Source of the DNA: Methanoculleus sp. UBA208
Lineage (GTDB): Archaea > Halobacteriota > Methanomicrobia > Methanomicrobiales > Methanoculleaceae
Direction: 5' to 3'
DNA length: 12,160 bases
Assembly (NCBI RefSeq): GCF_002498065.1
Contig: NZ_DAFZ01000008.1
Span: 1 to 12,160 of the forward strand
The notes beneath the pieces are model-generated. The model was not told the origin of the DNA. It did not search any database and saw only the letters and a program-made list of their open reading frames with translations. Made by a program: the position numbers and the translations under genes. Below, piece by piece: positions 6,189 through 12,160 of this stretch (positions are counted from its first letter, which is position 1; every line of letters begins with the position of its first letter).

Positions 6189-6808
6189 GAGAAGCGTTCG
6201 GCTTCGGCCGCCGGGTCCTCTGCCTCGTAGATGCTCCTGCCCACGATGACCCCGTCGACCAGCCGTGCCACCGTATCGAGGTCGCCTCCCTGTGCCCCCA
6301 CGCCCGGCGAGTAGATCGCCTTGTTGCCGACGATCCCCCGGAGCCGTGCGATCCGTTCCGGGCGGGTGGCCGGAGCGATGATACCGTCGGCCCGGCAGGC
6401 GACGGCGAGCGTCGCGAGGTTTTCGGCCACACCACCGTGGAAGAACTCGGTCGCCCCGGGATGGCTCATCTCGGCGACGATGTACGCCGCCCCGCTGTGG
6501 TTGTGCGCCACCTCGACGCAGGTTCTGGCGGCATCGGCTCCCACGAACCCATGGGCGATCACGGCGTCGAACCCGGCCGAGAAGACCGCTTCGCAGATGA
6601 GGCGGTTGGTGTTGGGGATATCAGCGACCTTGAAGTCGGCGATGAGCGGCAGGGCCAGATCGGCCAGGTCCCCGACGATAGAAAGGCCGGCCGAGAGAAC
6701 AAGGGGGTAGCCGACCTTGATCGCGTCGATGAAGGGTGCACAGGACTTCGCGATGCTCACCGCCCGTTTCCGGTCGAGCACGTCGAGAGAGAGGATGAGC
6801 TCGGTCAT
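6173..6808 (-). CDS. pyrF: Orotidine-5'-phosphate decarboxylase
   Basis: Converts orotidine 5'-phosphate to UMP, the last step of de novo pyrimidine synthesis, in the cytoplasm. At 211 residues it is normal for the short archaeal form. Visible motifs: SLDVLD with D9, K31 in AIKVGYP, the catalytic D58-x-K60-x-x-D63 (DFKVADIPNT), SHPGA at 115-119, and the phosphate-binding loops SPGVGAQGG (167-175) and VGRSIY (189-194). The start ATG at 6808 overlaps the TGA of dys (ATGA), so the gene is translationally coupled to and cotranscribed with deoxyhypusine synthase. A longer upstream frame lies within dys in a different frame and is not used. The stop codon overlaps the C box of the candidate guide RNA. 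Confidence 0.96.
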   Translation of the reverse strand: MTELILSLDVLDRKRAVSIAKSCAPFIDAIKVGYPLVLSAGLSIVGDLADLALPLIADFKVADIPNTNRLICEAVFSAGFDAVIAHGFVGADAARTCVEVAHNHSGAAYIVAEMSHPGATEFFHGGVAENLATLAVACRADGIIAPATRPERIARLRGIVGNKAIYSPGVGAQGGDLDTVARLVDGVIVGRSIYEAEDPAAEAERFSRIRR

Positions 6809-7740
6809 TCTTCCAGCCTCTCCAGGGTTGCGGCCACGAGGAGCGGCAGGTTGATGGTCGCGTCGCCGTAGACCGTGGCGGCGGTGGCCTCCCCGGTGAG
6901 CTTGCCCCACGAGCGGGCCTCGTCGAGCGTCGCGCCCGAGAGACCGCCGAGGTCCGGCCGGTCGCCGGTGAGCTGCACCGCGTAGTCAAACCCGCTCTCG
7001 GTCATCAGTTTGCTCTGCAGGATGTAGTTCTTCGGGACGCCGCCGCCGACGAGGATGGTGCCGGCCCGCTCGGCCTCAAAGCACCGGTCAAGGAGCCCGG
7101 GCATGTCGGCAAACGCGCTGACCGTGACCCTGTGTGTCTGGGAGAAGAGCCAGTACTGCAGCCCGATCATCGAGTCCTGGATGGCGGGGCAGTAGACCGG
7201 CACCCCGGCCTTTGCCGCCGCGGAAAGGATCCCCGAGTCAAGCCGGCTGCCGATCCGGCCGAGGAGATCGGAGATCGAGACCGTCGATCCTTCAGGGAGG
7301 GACGAGTAGACGTCCTGCAGGAACTCCTCGAACCGGATGAAGGCATTGTTCGGGAGGAAGATGTCGTAGATCCGGTTGATCCCCTCCTCGCAGAGTTCGG
7401 TATCGGAGACCTCACAGGTTCCGTGGTAGTGGTGACAGCCGATCGCCTCGATGACGTCGTGGGTGAGGTTCGCCCCGGTCGAGACGAGCACGTCGATGTG
7501 TCGGCGCCCGATGAGATCGGCGACGATGCCGCCCATGCCGCCGGGTACCATGGCGCCCGAGAGGCCGAAGAACTTCAGCGCTTTCTCGTCGCGGAGCATC
7601 CGCTCGTAGATGTTGACCGCCTGCCAGAGGGATCCCCCGTTGTAGGCCCCGGCTTTCCCGAGTTCATCGACGAGTTCGCCGACCGTCATCCCGGGGCGCA
7701 CCCGTGCCTGTTGTACCGCATCCCCATACTTGAAGGTCAT
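6805..7740 (-). CDS. dys: Deoxyhypusine synthase
   Basis: Transfers the aminobutyl group of spermidine to a lysine of initiation factor aIF5A, using NAD, as the first step of hypusine formation. The 311-residue protein shows the family pattern: FFGLSGAMVPGGMGGIVADL at 57-76, VSTGANLTHD at 86-95, VGGGVPKNYILQ at 231-242, and SWGKL with K280 in the position of the catalytic lysine that carries the enzyme-imine intermediate. YGDATINLPLLVAATLE closes the fold. I chose the ATG at 7740 because homology begins here; the frame is open to 7929, but those extra residues look non-coding. It is the first gene of an operon with pyrF (4-base overlap). Only a weak TATA-like CCATTATC (7789-7796) is close; the better promoter-like element is at 8198-8205, which would give a leader of about 440 bases. 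Confidence 0.94.
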   Translation of the reverse strand: MTFKYGDAVQQARVRPGMTVGELVDELGKAGAYNGGSLWQAVNIYERMLRDEKALKFFGLSGAMVPGGMGGIVADLIGRRHIDVLVSTGANLTHDVIEAIGCHHYHGTCEVSDTELCEEGINRIYDIFLPNNAFIRFEEFLQDVYSSLPEGSTVSISDLLGRIGSRLDSGILSAAAKAGVPVYCPAIQDSMIGLQYWLFSQTHRVTVSAFADMPGLLDRCFEAERAGTILVGGGVPKNYILQSKLMTESGFDYAVQLTGDRPDLGGLSGATLDEARSWGKLTGEATAATVYGDATINLPLLVAATLERLEE

Positions 7741-7853
7741 GATACTGTTACACCAGCTTCTGTACGAGAGGTATTGGTATTCATGCACGATAATGGATTG
7801 TCTTTTCGCGAGGCCGCCGGGGAGTGCCCGTCGGGTGAAAGGAATGTCCTGCC

Positions 7854-7897
7854 AAAAATGCCATGATGTTGCGGGAGCCCGGTGGTCGGGCCCCCGC
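7854..7897 (-). terminator. Strong hairpin followed by T5 upstream of dys
   Basis: On the minus strand an 11-bp stem with one G-U pair and a 5-base loop (arms 7897-7887 and 7881-7871) is followed 12 bases later by TTTTT (7858-7854). It could end a transcript starting near 8178, or act as a conditional stop ahead of dys. The spacing between stem and T-run is larger than in a classical intrinsic terminator. Confidence 0.35.
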
Positions 7898-7981
7898 TGC
7901 CAGACAGGGGATGACTGGTTATTCGACACGGGATGATCCCACTCGTCCCGCCGTGTCGGGAGTCCGGTATATCCGGACCAT

Positions 7982-7993
7982 CTCTCTAGAGAG
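7982..7993. repeat. Perfect 12-bp palindrome CTCTCTAGAGAG
   Basis: A perfect palindrome 4 bases from a hairpin (GTCCGG 7962-7967, loop TATAT, CCGGAC 7973-7978). It could be a dimeric regulator site or an RNA stem. It is about 240 bases upstream of dys. Confidence 0.4.
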
Positions 7994-8197
7994 CGGACTT
8001 TCGGGCCGGAAACGGAAGAGTACCCGGAGGGCTACCTTCGTCTTCGTTCCGTGCATACTCGGCCGCGAACTCGTACAGCCTGCCGCAAAACCCCGTCCGC
8101 CATGGTGGCACCGTCGCGGACGGACAGGTCGGGGCATGCATACTTTCGCCGCAGATAGTCGGCACGGGATCACCAGGGGATAAGTTAACACACAAAC

Positions 8198-8205
8198 ATT
8201 ATAAA
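8198..8205 (-). promoter_or_regulatory. TATA-like promoter element reading toward dys
   Basis: TTTATAAT on the minus strand is preceded by a purine tract of seven A and a G (8214-8207) that resembles the archaeal BRE next to a TATA box. No gene start lies within the usual distance, so it would drive an RNA gene or a long leader. On the plus strand the same place reads as a TATA-like sequence followed by T7 (8208-8214), which could instead end a plus-strand transcript. Confidence 0.45.
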
Positions 8206-8221
8206 TCTTTTTTTGTAAAGT

Positions 8222-9505
8222 TCATTTAGTTGACGCAATGGGGGGGGCGTCGCACTCCCGGCCCGACTGGAGCACGATCTCTTCCCACGCCGGGACGCCG
8301 CGCACCAGCGGCCGTGCCAGATGCCGGCGGGCGGTGGGGGGGACCTCGTACCACCCGGGCTTGAGGTGCCGCTCGATCAGCTCGACCCGGGGCTCGCGGC
8401 TGCGCTCGCCGCAGATCCTGCACTTGTAGCCTTTGCCGGTTCCGGCGCTCGTCATCCGTCTTCCGCAGGCCGGGCAGACCGGCGGGCGGATCCGGACAGC
8501 GTCGGCGAGGCGGGCGATCCCGAGTTTCTCGAGGTTCAGGCTCCCTCCCTTGTAACTCCCCGCTACGGTCACCGCGTCGCCGGGGACGAGCTTCCTCACG
8601 ACGTCCCGGAACCCCTTGGTCGGCTCGTAGGCCATGCAGCGAACCTCAGCGCCGCTGTCCGAAAGAAGGAACGAGACGTGGCCGCCGGCCCCGGTCGTCG
8701 GGGACCCCGCGACCGTGCCCCGCACCAGGTACGACCGCCCCTCCCGGAGCGTTTTGATCGTTCCCGGGACGAGGTGGGCATCCGTCCCCTGATTGGTGGT
8801 GTAGATCTGTTCGCAGGCCGGCTCCTCGGAGCGGACAGAGGATCGCGCCTCCCGGACCCAGGCGGGGCTCTCCCCCCTGATGCCGAAGAGGACGGGGTCG
8901 GGTGTATGGGGCACCCCGACCACCACGCCGTTCTCCCGGTCGACCGTGTCCCAGGTGTGGGGGTAGGTCTTCTCCTCGGCGCGAAAGAGGCTTTCGGCGT
9001 CCACCTGCCGGGGAGTCCCCCACGCCGGGCGCTTCCGGTAGGCGAGCAGCTCGCAGGTCCGGTCGGGAAGGTCGCTTGCGATCGCCGCCGTTGCGCCGAT
9101 GAGGCCGCGCCGGTTCTTGTAGCCCCGATACAGGGCCCCGGCCGCCTCGAGCACCCTGATCGCCTCGTCCACGGTGCAGTAGTCCCGGAGCGCCGCATAA
9201 TAAAAGTCCGGCGGCGGGCGGGTCTCGGAGACCACCACCCCCGGGTTGGTCTTTTTGTCGCCGAACTCCGCGAGTTCTTCGACGCACGCGGTGGCGAGCG
9301 CGAAGGCCGTCTCCGCATCCCCCTCGGCCTCGATAGAGACCGCCGCGTTCCCCCGGGTCTTGTGGATGACGTTCGGGTTCAGCCTGACCAGGCGGGCGTC
9401 GATGACACGGACTCCGACATGCGCGAGCCGCCGCACCAGAACCGCCCCGATATAAGTGGTGCACATCCCGCCAGGAGAATCCGTGTCGTCGATCCCGATC
9501 CACAT
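8222..9505 (-). CDS. tiaS: tRNA(Ile2) 2-agmatinylcytidine synthetase TiaS
   Basis: TiaS uses ATP and agmatine to convert C34 of the CAU-anticodon tRNA(Ile) into 2-agmatinylcytidine (agmatidine), so that the tRNA reads AUA instead of AUG; it is essential in archaea. The 427-residue length is typical. Visible features: N-terminal MWIGIDDTDSPGGMCTTYIG with the IDDTDS motif at 4-10; VRLNPNVIHKTRGNAAV at 40-56; YKNRRGLIGATAAIA at 129-143; YRKRPAWGTPR at 156-166; an OB-like region at about 255-335; and a C-terminal zinc ribbon with C344, C347, C362 and C365. The ATG at 9505 is the only sensible start, because the conserved motif begins at once. The gene diverges from the HTH regulator across 47 bases that must hold both promoters. 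No clear oligo-T stop follows on its own strand. Confidence 0.96.
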   Translation of the reverse strand: MWIGIDDTDSPGGMCTTYIGAVLVRRLAHVGVRVIDARLVRLNPNVIHKTRGNAAVSIEAEGDAETAFALATACVEELAEFGDKKTNPGVVVSETRPPPDFYYAALRDYCTVDEAIRVLEAAGALYRGYKNRRGLIGATAAIASDLPDRTCELLAYRKRPAWGTPRQVDAESLFRAEEKTYPHTWDTVDRENGVVVGVPHTPDPVLFGIRGESPAWVREARSSVRSEEPACEQIYTTNQGTDAHLVPGTIKTLREGRSYLVRGTVAGSPTTGAGGHVSFLLSDSGAEVRCMAYEPTKGFRDVVRKLVPGDAVTVAGSYKGGSLNLEKLGIARLADAVRIRPPVCPACGRRMTSAGTGKGYKCRICGERSREPRVELIERHLKPGWYEVPPTARRHLARPLVRGVPAWEEIVLQSGRECDAPPIASTK

Positions 9506-9514
9506 ACCCTATAG

Positions 9515-9523
9515 TTTATATTA
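9515..9523 (+). promoter_or_regulatory. TATA box of the HTH regulator gene
   Basis: TTTATATTA, centred about 34 bases before the ATG at 9553, predicts a leader of roughly 9 bases. It overlaps the region that serves the divergent tiaS. Confidence 0.55.
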
Positions 9524-9532
9524 TTCTCCGGC

Positions 9533-9537
9533 TATAT
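9533..9537 (-). promoter_or_regulatory. Possible TATA element of tiaS
   Basis: ATATA core within GATATAGC on the minus strand, about 28-32 bases before the tiaS ATG, predicts a nearly leaderless message. It lies on the far side of the HTH-gene TATA box, so the two divergent promoters would interlock and could compete. Confidence 0.35.
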
Positions 9538-9552
9538 CGATTCTTACGGGTT

Positions 9553-10467
9553 ATGTCGCAGGATCGCCTTCCCCAGATGGTCATCAGCATCATGCTCCTT
9601 AGTGACTTCGACGTCTCGGAGCGGTGCAACATCCGTCCGCGAAGTTTCGACCTTATCGCGAAGAAAGGCGACAACCTCGTCATCATCAAAGTCGTCTCTC
9701 ATATCGACAGCGTGAGCGCCGACATCGCCTGGGATCTCAACCTGATCGCCCGGTACCTGGAAGCAACCCCTCTCATCGTCGGAGAGCGGGCGCGTGATAC
9801 GGATCTCGAGCGCGGCGTCGTCTACATCCGCTACGGACTCTTTGCCCTCAATCCCGAGACGCTTTACGACTACTTCGTGGAAGGACTCTCGCCGATGGTC
9901 TACGCCTCTCCCGGCGGCCTTTACGTGAAGATCAGGGGCGACCTCCTGCGGGAGGTGCGTGAGCGCTCCCGGATGTCGCTCGGGGATCTCGCGTCGCACC
10001 TCGGGGTCTCCCGCCGGACCATCAGCAAGTACGAGAGCGGAATGGGCACCACGCTCGACGTCGCCATCAGACTCGAGGAGCTCTTCAACGCCCCGCTCGT
10101 CGAGACGATCGAGCTCGTCGGCTACCGCTCCCCGGAGCCCGAGAACCCTCCGGAATCCACGACCGGCGACATCCTCGTCGATCTCGAACGCATGGGGATG
10201 GAGATCCACGCCATGCGGCAGGCCCCGTTCCAGGCGCTGGCCCTCTTTGATCGGCATACGATTTTGACGGCATACGGCACCTCCCAGAAGATCGTAAAGC
10301 GCGCTTCGCTCATCGGCAACCTCTCCCAGATCACGAAGACGTTTGCGGTTTGCGTCGTCACGGATTACAAAAAGCAGAAAAAAATCGGCAAAACCCTCCT
10401 TATCGGCGAAGAGCATCTCCACACCCTCGAAGACGGCTCGGAACTCATAGATATGATAAACGAGTGA
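9553..10467 (+). CDS. Archaeal HTH-type transcriptional regulator (COG1395-like, XRE-type HTH)
   Basis: A 304-residue DNA-binding protein of a family widespread in euryarchaea and usually annotated as putative HTH-type transcriptional regulatory protein. The N-terminal domain (about 1-125) contains the conserved SFDLIAKKGDNLVIIKVVSH and a WDLNLIARYLEATPLIVGER segment. A Cro/CI-type helix-turn-helix follows at about 131-182 (LLREVRERSRMSLGDLASHL, then GVSRRTISKYESG as the recognition helix region). The C-terminal domain (about 205-304) includes LVDLERMGMEIHAMRQAPF and ends in EDGSELIDMINE, and may sense a ligand or mediate dimerisation. The ATG at 9553 follows a TATA box with a very short leader. 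The thermosome promoter begins 5 bases after its stop, and tiaS is divergent, so autoregulation and control of either neighbour are possible but unproven. Confidence 0.9.
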   Translation: MSQDRLPQMVISIMLLSDFDVSERCNIRPRSFDLIAKKGDNLVIIKVVSHIDSVSADIAWDLNLIARYLEATPLIVGERARDTDLERGVVYIRYGLFALNPETLYDYFVEGLSPMVYASPGGLYVKIRGDLLREVRERSRMSLGDLASHLGVSRRTISKYESGMGTTLDVAIRLEELFNAPLVETIELVGYRSPEPENPPESTTGDILVDLERMGMEIHAMRQAPFQALALFDRHTILTAYGTSQKIVKRASLIGNLSQITKTFAVCVVTDYKKQKKIGKTLLIGEEHLHTLEDGSELIDMINE

Positions 10468-10472
10468 ATAAC

Positions 10473-10480
10473 TTTATATA
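10473..10480 (+). promoter_or_regulatory. TATA box of the thermosome gene
   Basis: TTTATATA, a consensus archaeal TATA box, starts 5 bases after the stop codon of the HTH gene. Initiation about 25 bases downstream leaves a leader of around 23 bases, containing the ribosome-binding sequence. The thermosome is therefore likely to be transcribed on its own as well as by any read-through. Confidence 0.82.
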
Positions 10481-10514
10481 GAACTACAAACCTACCTTTC
10501 TATCGCTTAACAAC

Positions 10515-10519
10515 GGTGA
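10515..10519 (+). promoter_or_regulatory. Shine-Dalgarno sequence of the thermosome gene
   Basis: GGTGA, five bases before the ATG at 10525, supports that start. It contrasts with the leaderless small genes elsewhere in the window and fits a highly translated protein. Confidence 0.75.
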
Positions 10520-10524
10520 TACCT

Positions 10525-12160
10525 ATGTCAAGTCTTGGAGGACAACCAATCTTTATTCTGAAAGAGGGTAGCCAGCGTACCCGTGGCCGTGACGCACAGT
10601 CGGGCAACATCGCTGCCGCAAAGGCCGTCGCAAGCGCTGTAAGGACAACGCTCGGGCCCAAGGGCATGGACAAGATGCTCGTCGACACCATCGGCGACGT
10701 CGTCATCACGAACGACGGCGTGACCATCTTGAAGGAGATGGATATCGAGCACCCGGCTGCGAAGATGATGGTCGAGATCGCCAAGACCCAGGACGACGAG
10801 GTCGGGGACGGCACCACGACCGCAGTGGTGATCGCAGGCGAACTCCTGAAGCGTGCAGAGGACCTCCTTGACCAGGATGTACACCCCACGGTCATCGCCC
10901 ACGGCTACCGCATGGCCGCCGACAGGGCGCAGGAGATTCTCGACGAGATCGCCGTCGACGTCAAGCCCGACGACATGGCGATGCTCCGCAAGCTTGCCGA
11001 CACCGCCATGACCGGCAAGGGCGCCGAGGTCGCAAAGGAGAAACTCACCGAGCTCGTCGTCAAGGCTATCACGATGGTCGCCGACGCCGACGGCAGCGTC
11101 GACACCGAGTTCGTGAAGGTCGAGAAGAAAGTCGGCGGGTCCATTGAGGACTCCGAGATCGTCGAAGGCATGATCATCGACAAGGAGCGCGTGCACCCCG
11201 CCATGCCCCGTGCGGTCAAGGACGCGAAGATCCTGCTCCTGAACGCCGCCGTCGAGTTCAAGAAGACCGAAGTCGACGCCGAGATCAGCATCACGAGCCC
11301 CGACCAGCTCCAGATGTTCCTCGACGAAGAGGAGCGGATGATCAAGGGCATCGTAGACAAGATCGTCGGAAGCGGCGCAAACGTCCTCTTCTGCCAGAAG
11401 GGCATCGACGACATCGCCCAGCACTACCTGGCGAAGGCCGGCATCTTTTCCGTGCGGCGCGTCAAGAAGAGCGACATGGAGAAGCTCGCCCGCGCCACCG
11501 GTGCGGCAATCGTCAGCTCCATAGATGCCATCGCACCCGAGGAACTCGGAAAGGCGGGCAGTGTCGAGGAGAAGAAGGTCTCCGGTGAGGAGATGATCTT
11601 CGTCACCGAGTGCGAGAACCCCAAGGCGGTCTCGATCATCATCCGCGGCGGCACCGAGCACGTCGTCGATGAACTCGACCGCGTCATCGAGGACGCGCTC
11701 CGGGTCGTCAGTGTTGCCGTCGAGGACAAGAAGTTCGTCGCCGGCGGCGGTGCGCCCGAGATCGAGCTCTCGCTTCGGCTCCGCGAGCACGCCGCAAGTG
11801 TCGGCGGGCGCGCCCAGCTCGCCATCGAGGCGTTTGCAAACGCGCTCGAGATCATCCCGAGAACCCTCGCCGAGAATGCGGGTCTCGACCCGATCGACAT
11901 GCTCGTCGCCCTCCGTGCCTCTCACGAGAAAGGCGGGGCGAACGCGAAATACATGGGCCTCGACGTCTTCAACGCCGTATCCGGCGATATGCTCAAGGCC
12001 GGCGTCGTCGAACCCCTGCGGGTGAAGACCCAGGCAATCGCAAGCGCTGCCGAGGCCGCCATCATGATCCTCCGGATCGACGATGTCATCGCCGCTTCCA
12101 AGTCCGCTGCACCTCCGGGTGGCCCGGGTATGGAAGAGATGGGCGGCATGGGCGGCATGG
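10525..12160 (+). CDS. thsA: Thermosome subunit (group II chaperonin), 3'-partial
   Basis: Archaeal group II chaperonin subunit, which forms a double-ring ATP-driven folding chamber with a built-in lid. 545 residues are present before the window ends. Conserved elements: RDAQSGNIAAAKAVASAVRT 22-41, TLGPKGMDK 42-50, NDGVTIL 63-69, GDGTTTAV 94-101 (nucleotide binding and catalytic aspartate), apical-domain region about 210-370, and AGGGAPE 406-412. The C-terminus has just entered the GGM repeat tail (GPGMEEMGGMGGM), so only a few residues are likely missing. Codon use is strongly biased to C- and G-ending codons, as in highly expressed genes. The long minus-strand open frame opposite it (10528-11925) is a shadow caused by that bias. 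The subunit letter is a convention; the genome may encode several paralogues. Confidence 0.97.
   Translation, partial: MSSLGGQPIFILKEGSQRTRGRDAQSGNIAAAKAVASAVRTTLGPKGMDKMLVDTIGDVVITNDGVTILKEMDIEHPAAKMMVEIAKTQDDEVGDGTTTAVVIAGELLKRAEDLLDQDVHPTVIAHGYRMAADRAQEILDEIAVDVKPDDMAMLRKLADTAMTGKGAEVAKEKLTELVVKAITMVADADGSVDTEFVKVEKKVGGSIEDSEIVEGMIIDKERVHPAMPRAVKDAKILLLNAAVEFKKTEVDAEISITSPDQLQMFLDEEERMIKGIVDKIVGSGANVLFCQKGIDDIAQHYLAKAGIFSVRRVKKSDMEKLARATGAAIVSSIDAIAPEELGKAGSVEEKKVSGEEMIFVTECENPKAVSIIIRGGTEHVVDELDRVIEDALRVVSVAVEDKKFVAGGGAPEIELSLRLREHAASVGGRAQLAIEAFANALEIIPRTLAENAGLDPIDMLVALRASHEKGGANAKYMGLDVFNAVSGDMLKAGVVEPLRVKTQAIASAAEAAIMILRIDDVIAASKSAAPPGGPGMEEMGGMGGM

Larger units (their letters stand above)
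7854..8178 (-). ncRNA. Candidate structured RNA (or structured leader of dys), about 325 bases
   Basis: The proposed boundaries come from a promoter-like element at 8198-8205 (initiation expected near 8178) and the hairpin plus T5 at 7897-7854. Between them lie four separate perfect or near-perfect stems and a 12-bp palindrome. No protein reading is convincing on either strand. I cannot assign it to a known RNA family. The alternative is simply the long 5' leader of the dys-pyrF operon. The GC-rich background raises the chance level of such stems, so confidence is low. Confidence 0.28.
7741..8221. other. 481-base region without a convincing protein gene
   Basis: This stretch lies between dys and the end of tiaS. 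Open frames exist on both strands (for example 7863-8183 plus, 7919-8191 minus), but their translations are arginine-, proline- and serine-rich, with no hydrophobic core pattern and no ribosome-binding sequence, as expected of non-coding GC-rich DNA. It holds several strong inverted repeats: 7871-7881/7887-7897, 7924-7931/7951-7958, 7962-7967/7973-7978, the palindrome 7982-7993, and 8093-8100/8116-8123. I looked for tRNA, SRP RNA (helix 8 core) and RNase P RNA signatures and found none. Confidence 0.7.

Noticed and set aside
7854..8178. SRP RNA or RNase P RNA as identity of the structured region
   Set aside because: The SRP helix 8 core and the conserved RNase P P4 sequences were not found on either strand; a GAAAGTCC near 8000 alone is not enough.
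7863..8191. Small protein genes in the dys-tiaS gap (plus 7863-8183, minus 7919-8191 and 7986-8195)
   Set aside because: There are no ribosome-binding sequences, no recognisable motifs, and the composition is typical of out-of-frame GC-rich DNA.
8321..9514. 397-codon open frame on the plus strand
   Set aside because: It is antisense to tiaS, whose motifs and zinc ribbon are unmistakable; the plus translation is Arg/Pro/Gly-rich and resembles no protein.
10528..11925. 465-codon open frame on the minus strand
   Set aside because: It lies exactly opposite the thermosome gene and its translation is Asp/Leu/Val-rich, an artefact of C/G-ending codons in the real gene.
1..12160. tRNA, rRNA, CRISPR arrays, insertion sequences, prophage or defence systems
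   Set aside because: No T-loop-like tRNA signature, no regularly spaced repeats, no transposase or integrase and no defence-type protein was seen. RecQ alone is not evidence of a defence island.

Overview
The window reads as a chromosomal segment from a methanogenic euryarchaeon, probably of the order Methanomicrobiales (Methanoculleus-like). The assignment rests on a high-GC archaeal gene set (thermosome, a euryarchaeal RPA with its partner protein, deoxyhypusine synthase, TiaS, CbiZ), on TATA boxes instead of bacterial -35/-10 promoters, and on several apparently leaderless or very short-leader genes. The genus is an inference from protein resemblance and was not checked by a search.

Layout. 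Positions 1-2283 (+) hold a RecQ helicase cut off by the left window edge, with a long C-terminal extension and softer base composition than its neighbours. An intergenic stretch with a degenerate inverted repeat follows. On the minus strand lies the single-stranded-DNA-binding operon: RPA large subunit (3102-4328), then the RPA-associated OB-fold protein (2539-3105), joined by an ATGA overlap. A small leaderless plus-strand gene encodes a DUF1858 redox-disulfide protein (4614-4808). It converges on a minus-strand pair, a 120-residue stand-alone NrdD-C-terminus-like protein (5697-6059) and CbiZ fused to a Cys-rich domain (4816-5700), again joined by ATGA. A third minus-strand ATGA pair is deoxyhypusine synthase (6805-7740) and orotidine-5'-phosphate decarboxylase (6173-6808). 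After a 480-base stretch without a convincing protein gene comes tiaS (8222-9505, minus). It diverges from an HTH regulator of the archaeal COG1395 type (9553-10467), which is followed by a thermosome subunit (from 10525, running off the right edge).

Functional picture. Most genes are housekeeping: DNA repair and replication (RecQ, RPA), cobamide salvage (CbiZ), pyrimidine synthesis (PyrF), translation (Dys for aIF5A hypusination, TiaS for AUA decoding) and protein folding (thermosome). No defence system, CRISPR array, prophage or insertion sequence is visible.

The points most worth following are: a stand-alone zinc-ribbon plus glycyl-radical-type module of ribonucleotide reductase, a possible spare-part protein by analogy with YfiD/GrcA; a candidate box C/D guide RNA overlapping the end of pyrF, closed by a perfect 11-bp stem; a candidate structured RNA or long structured leader upstream of dys with its own promoter-like and terminator-like signals; and the RecQ C-terminal extension.
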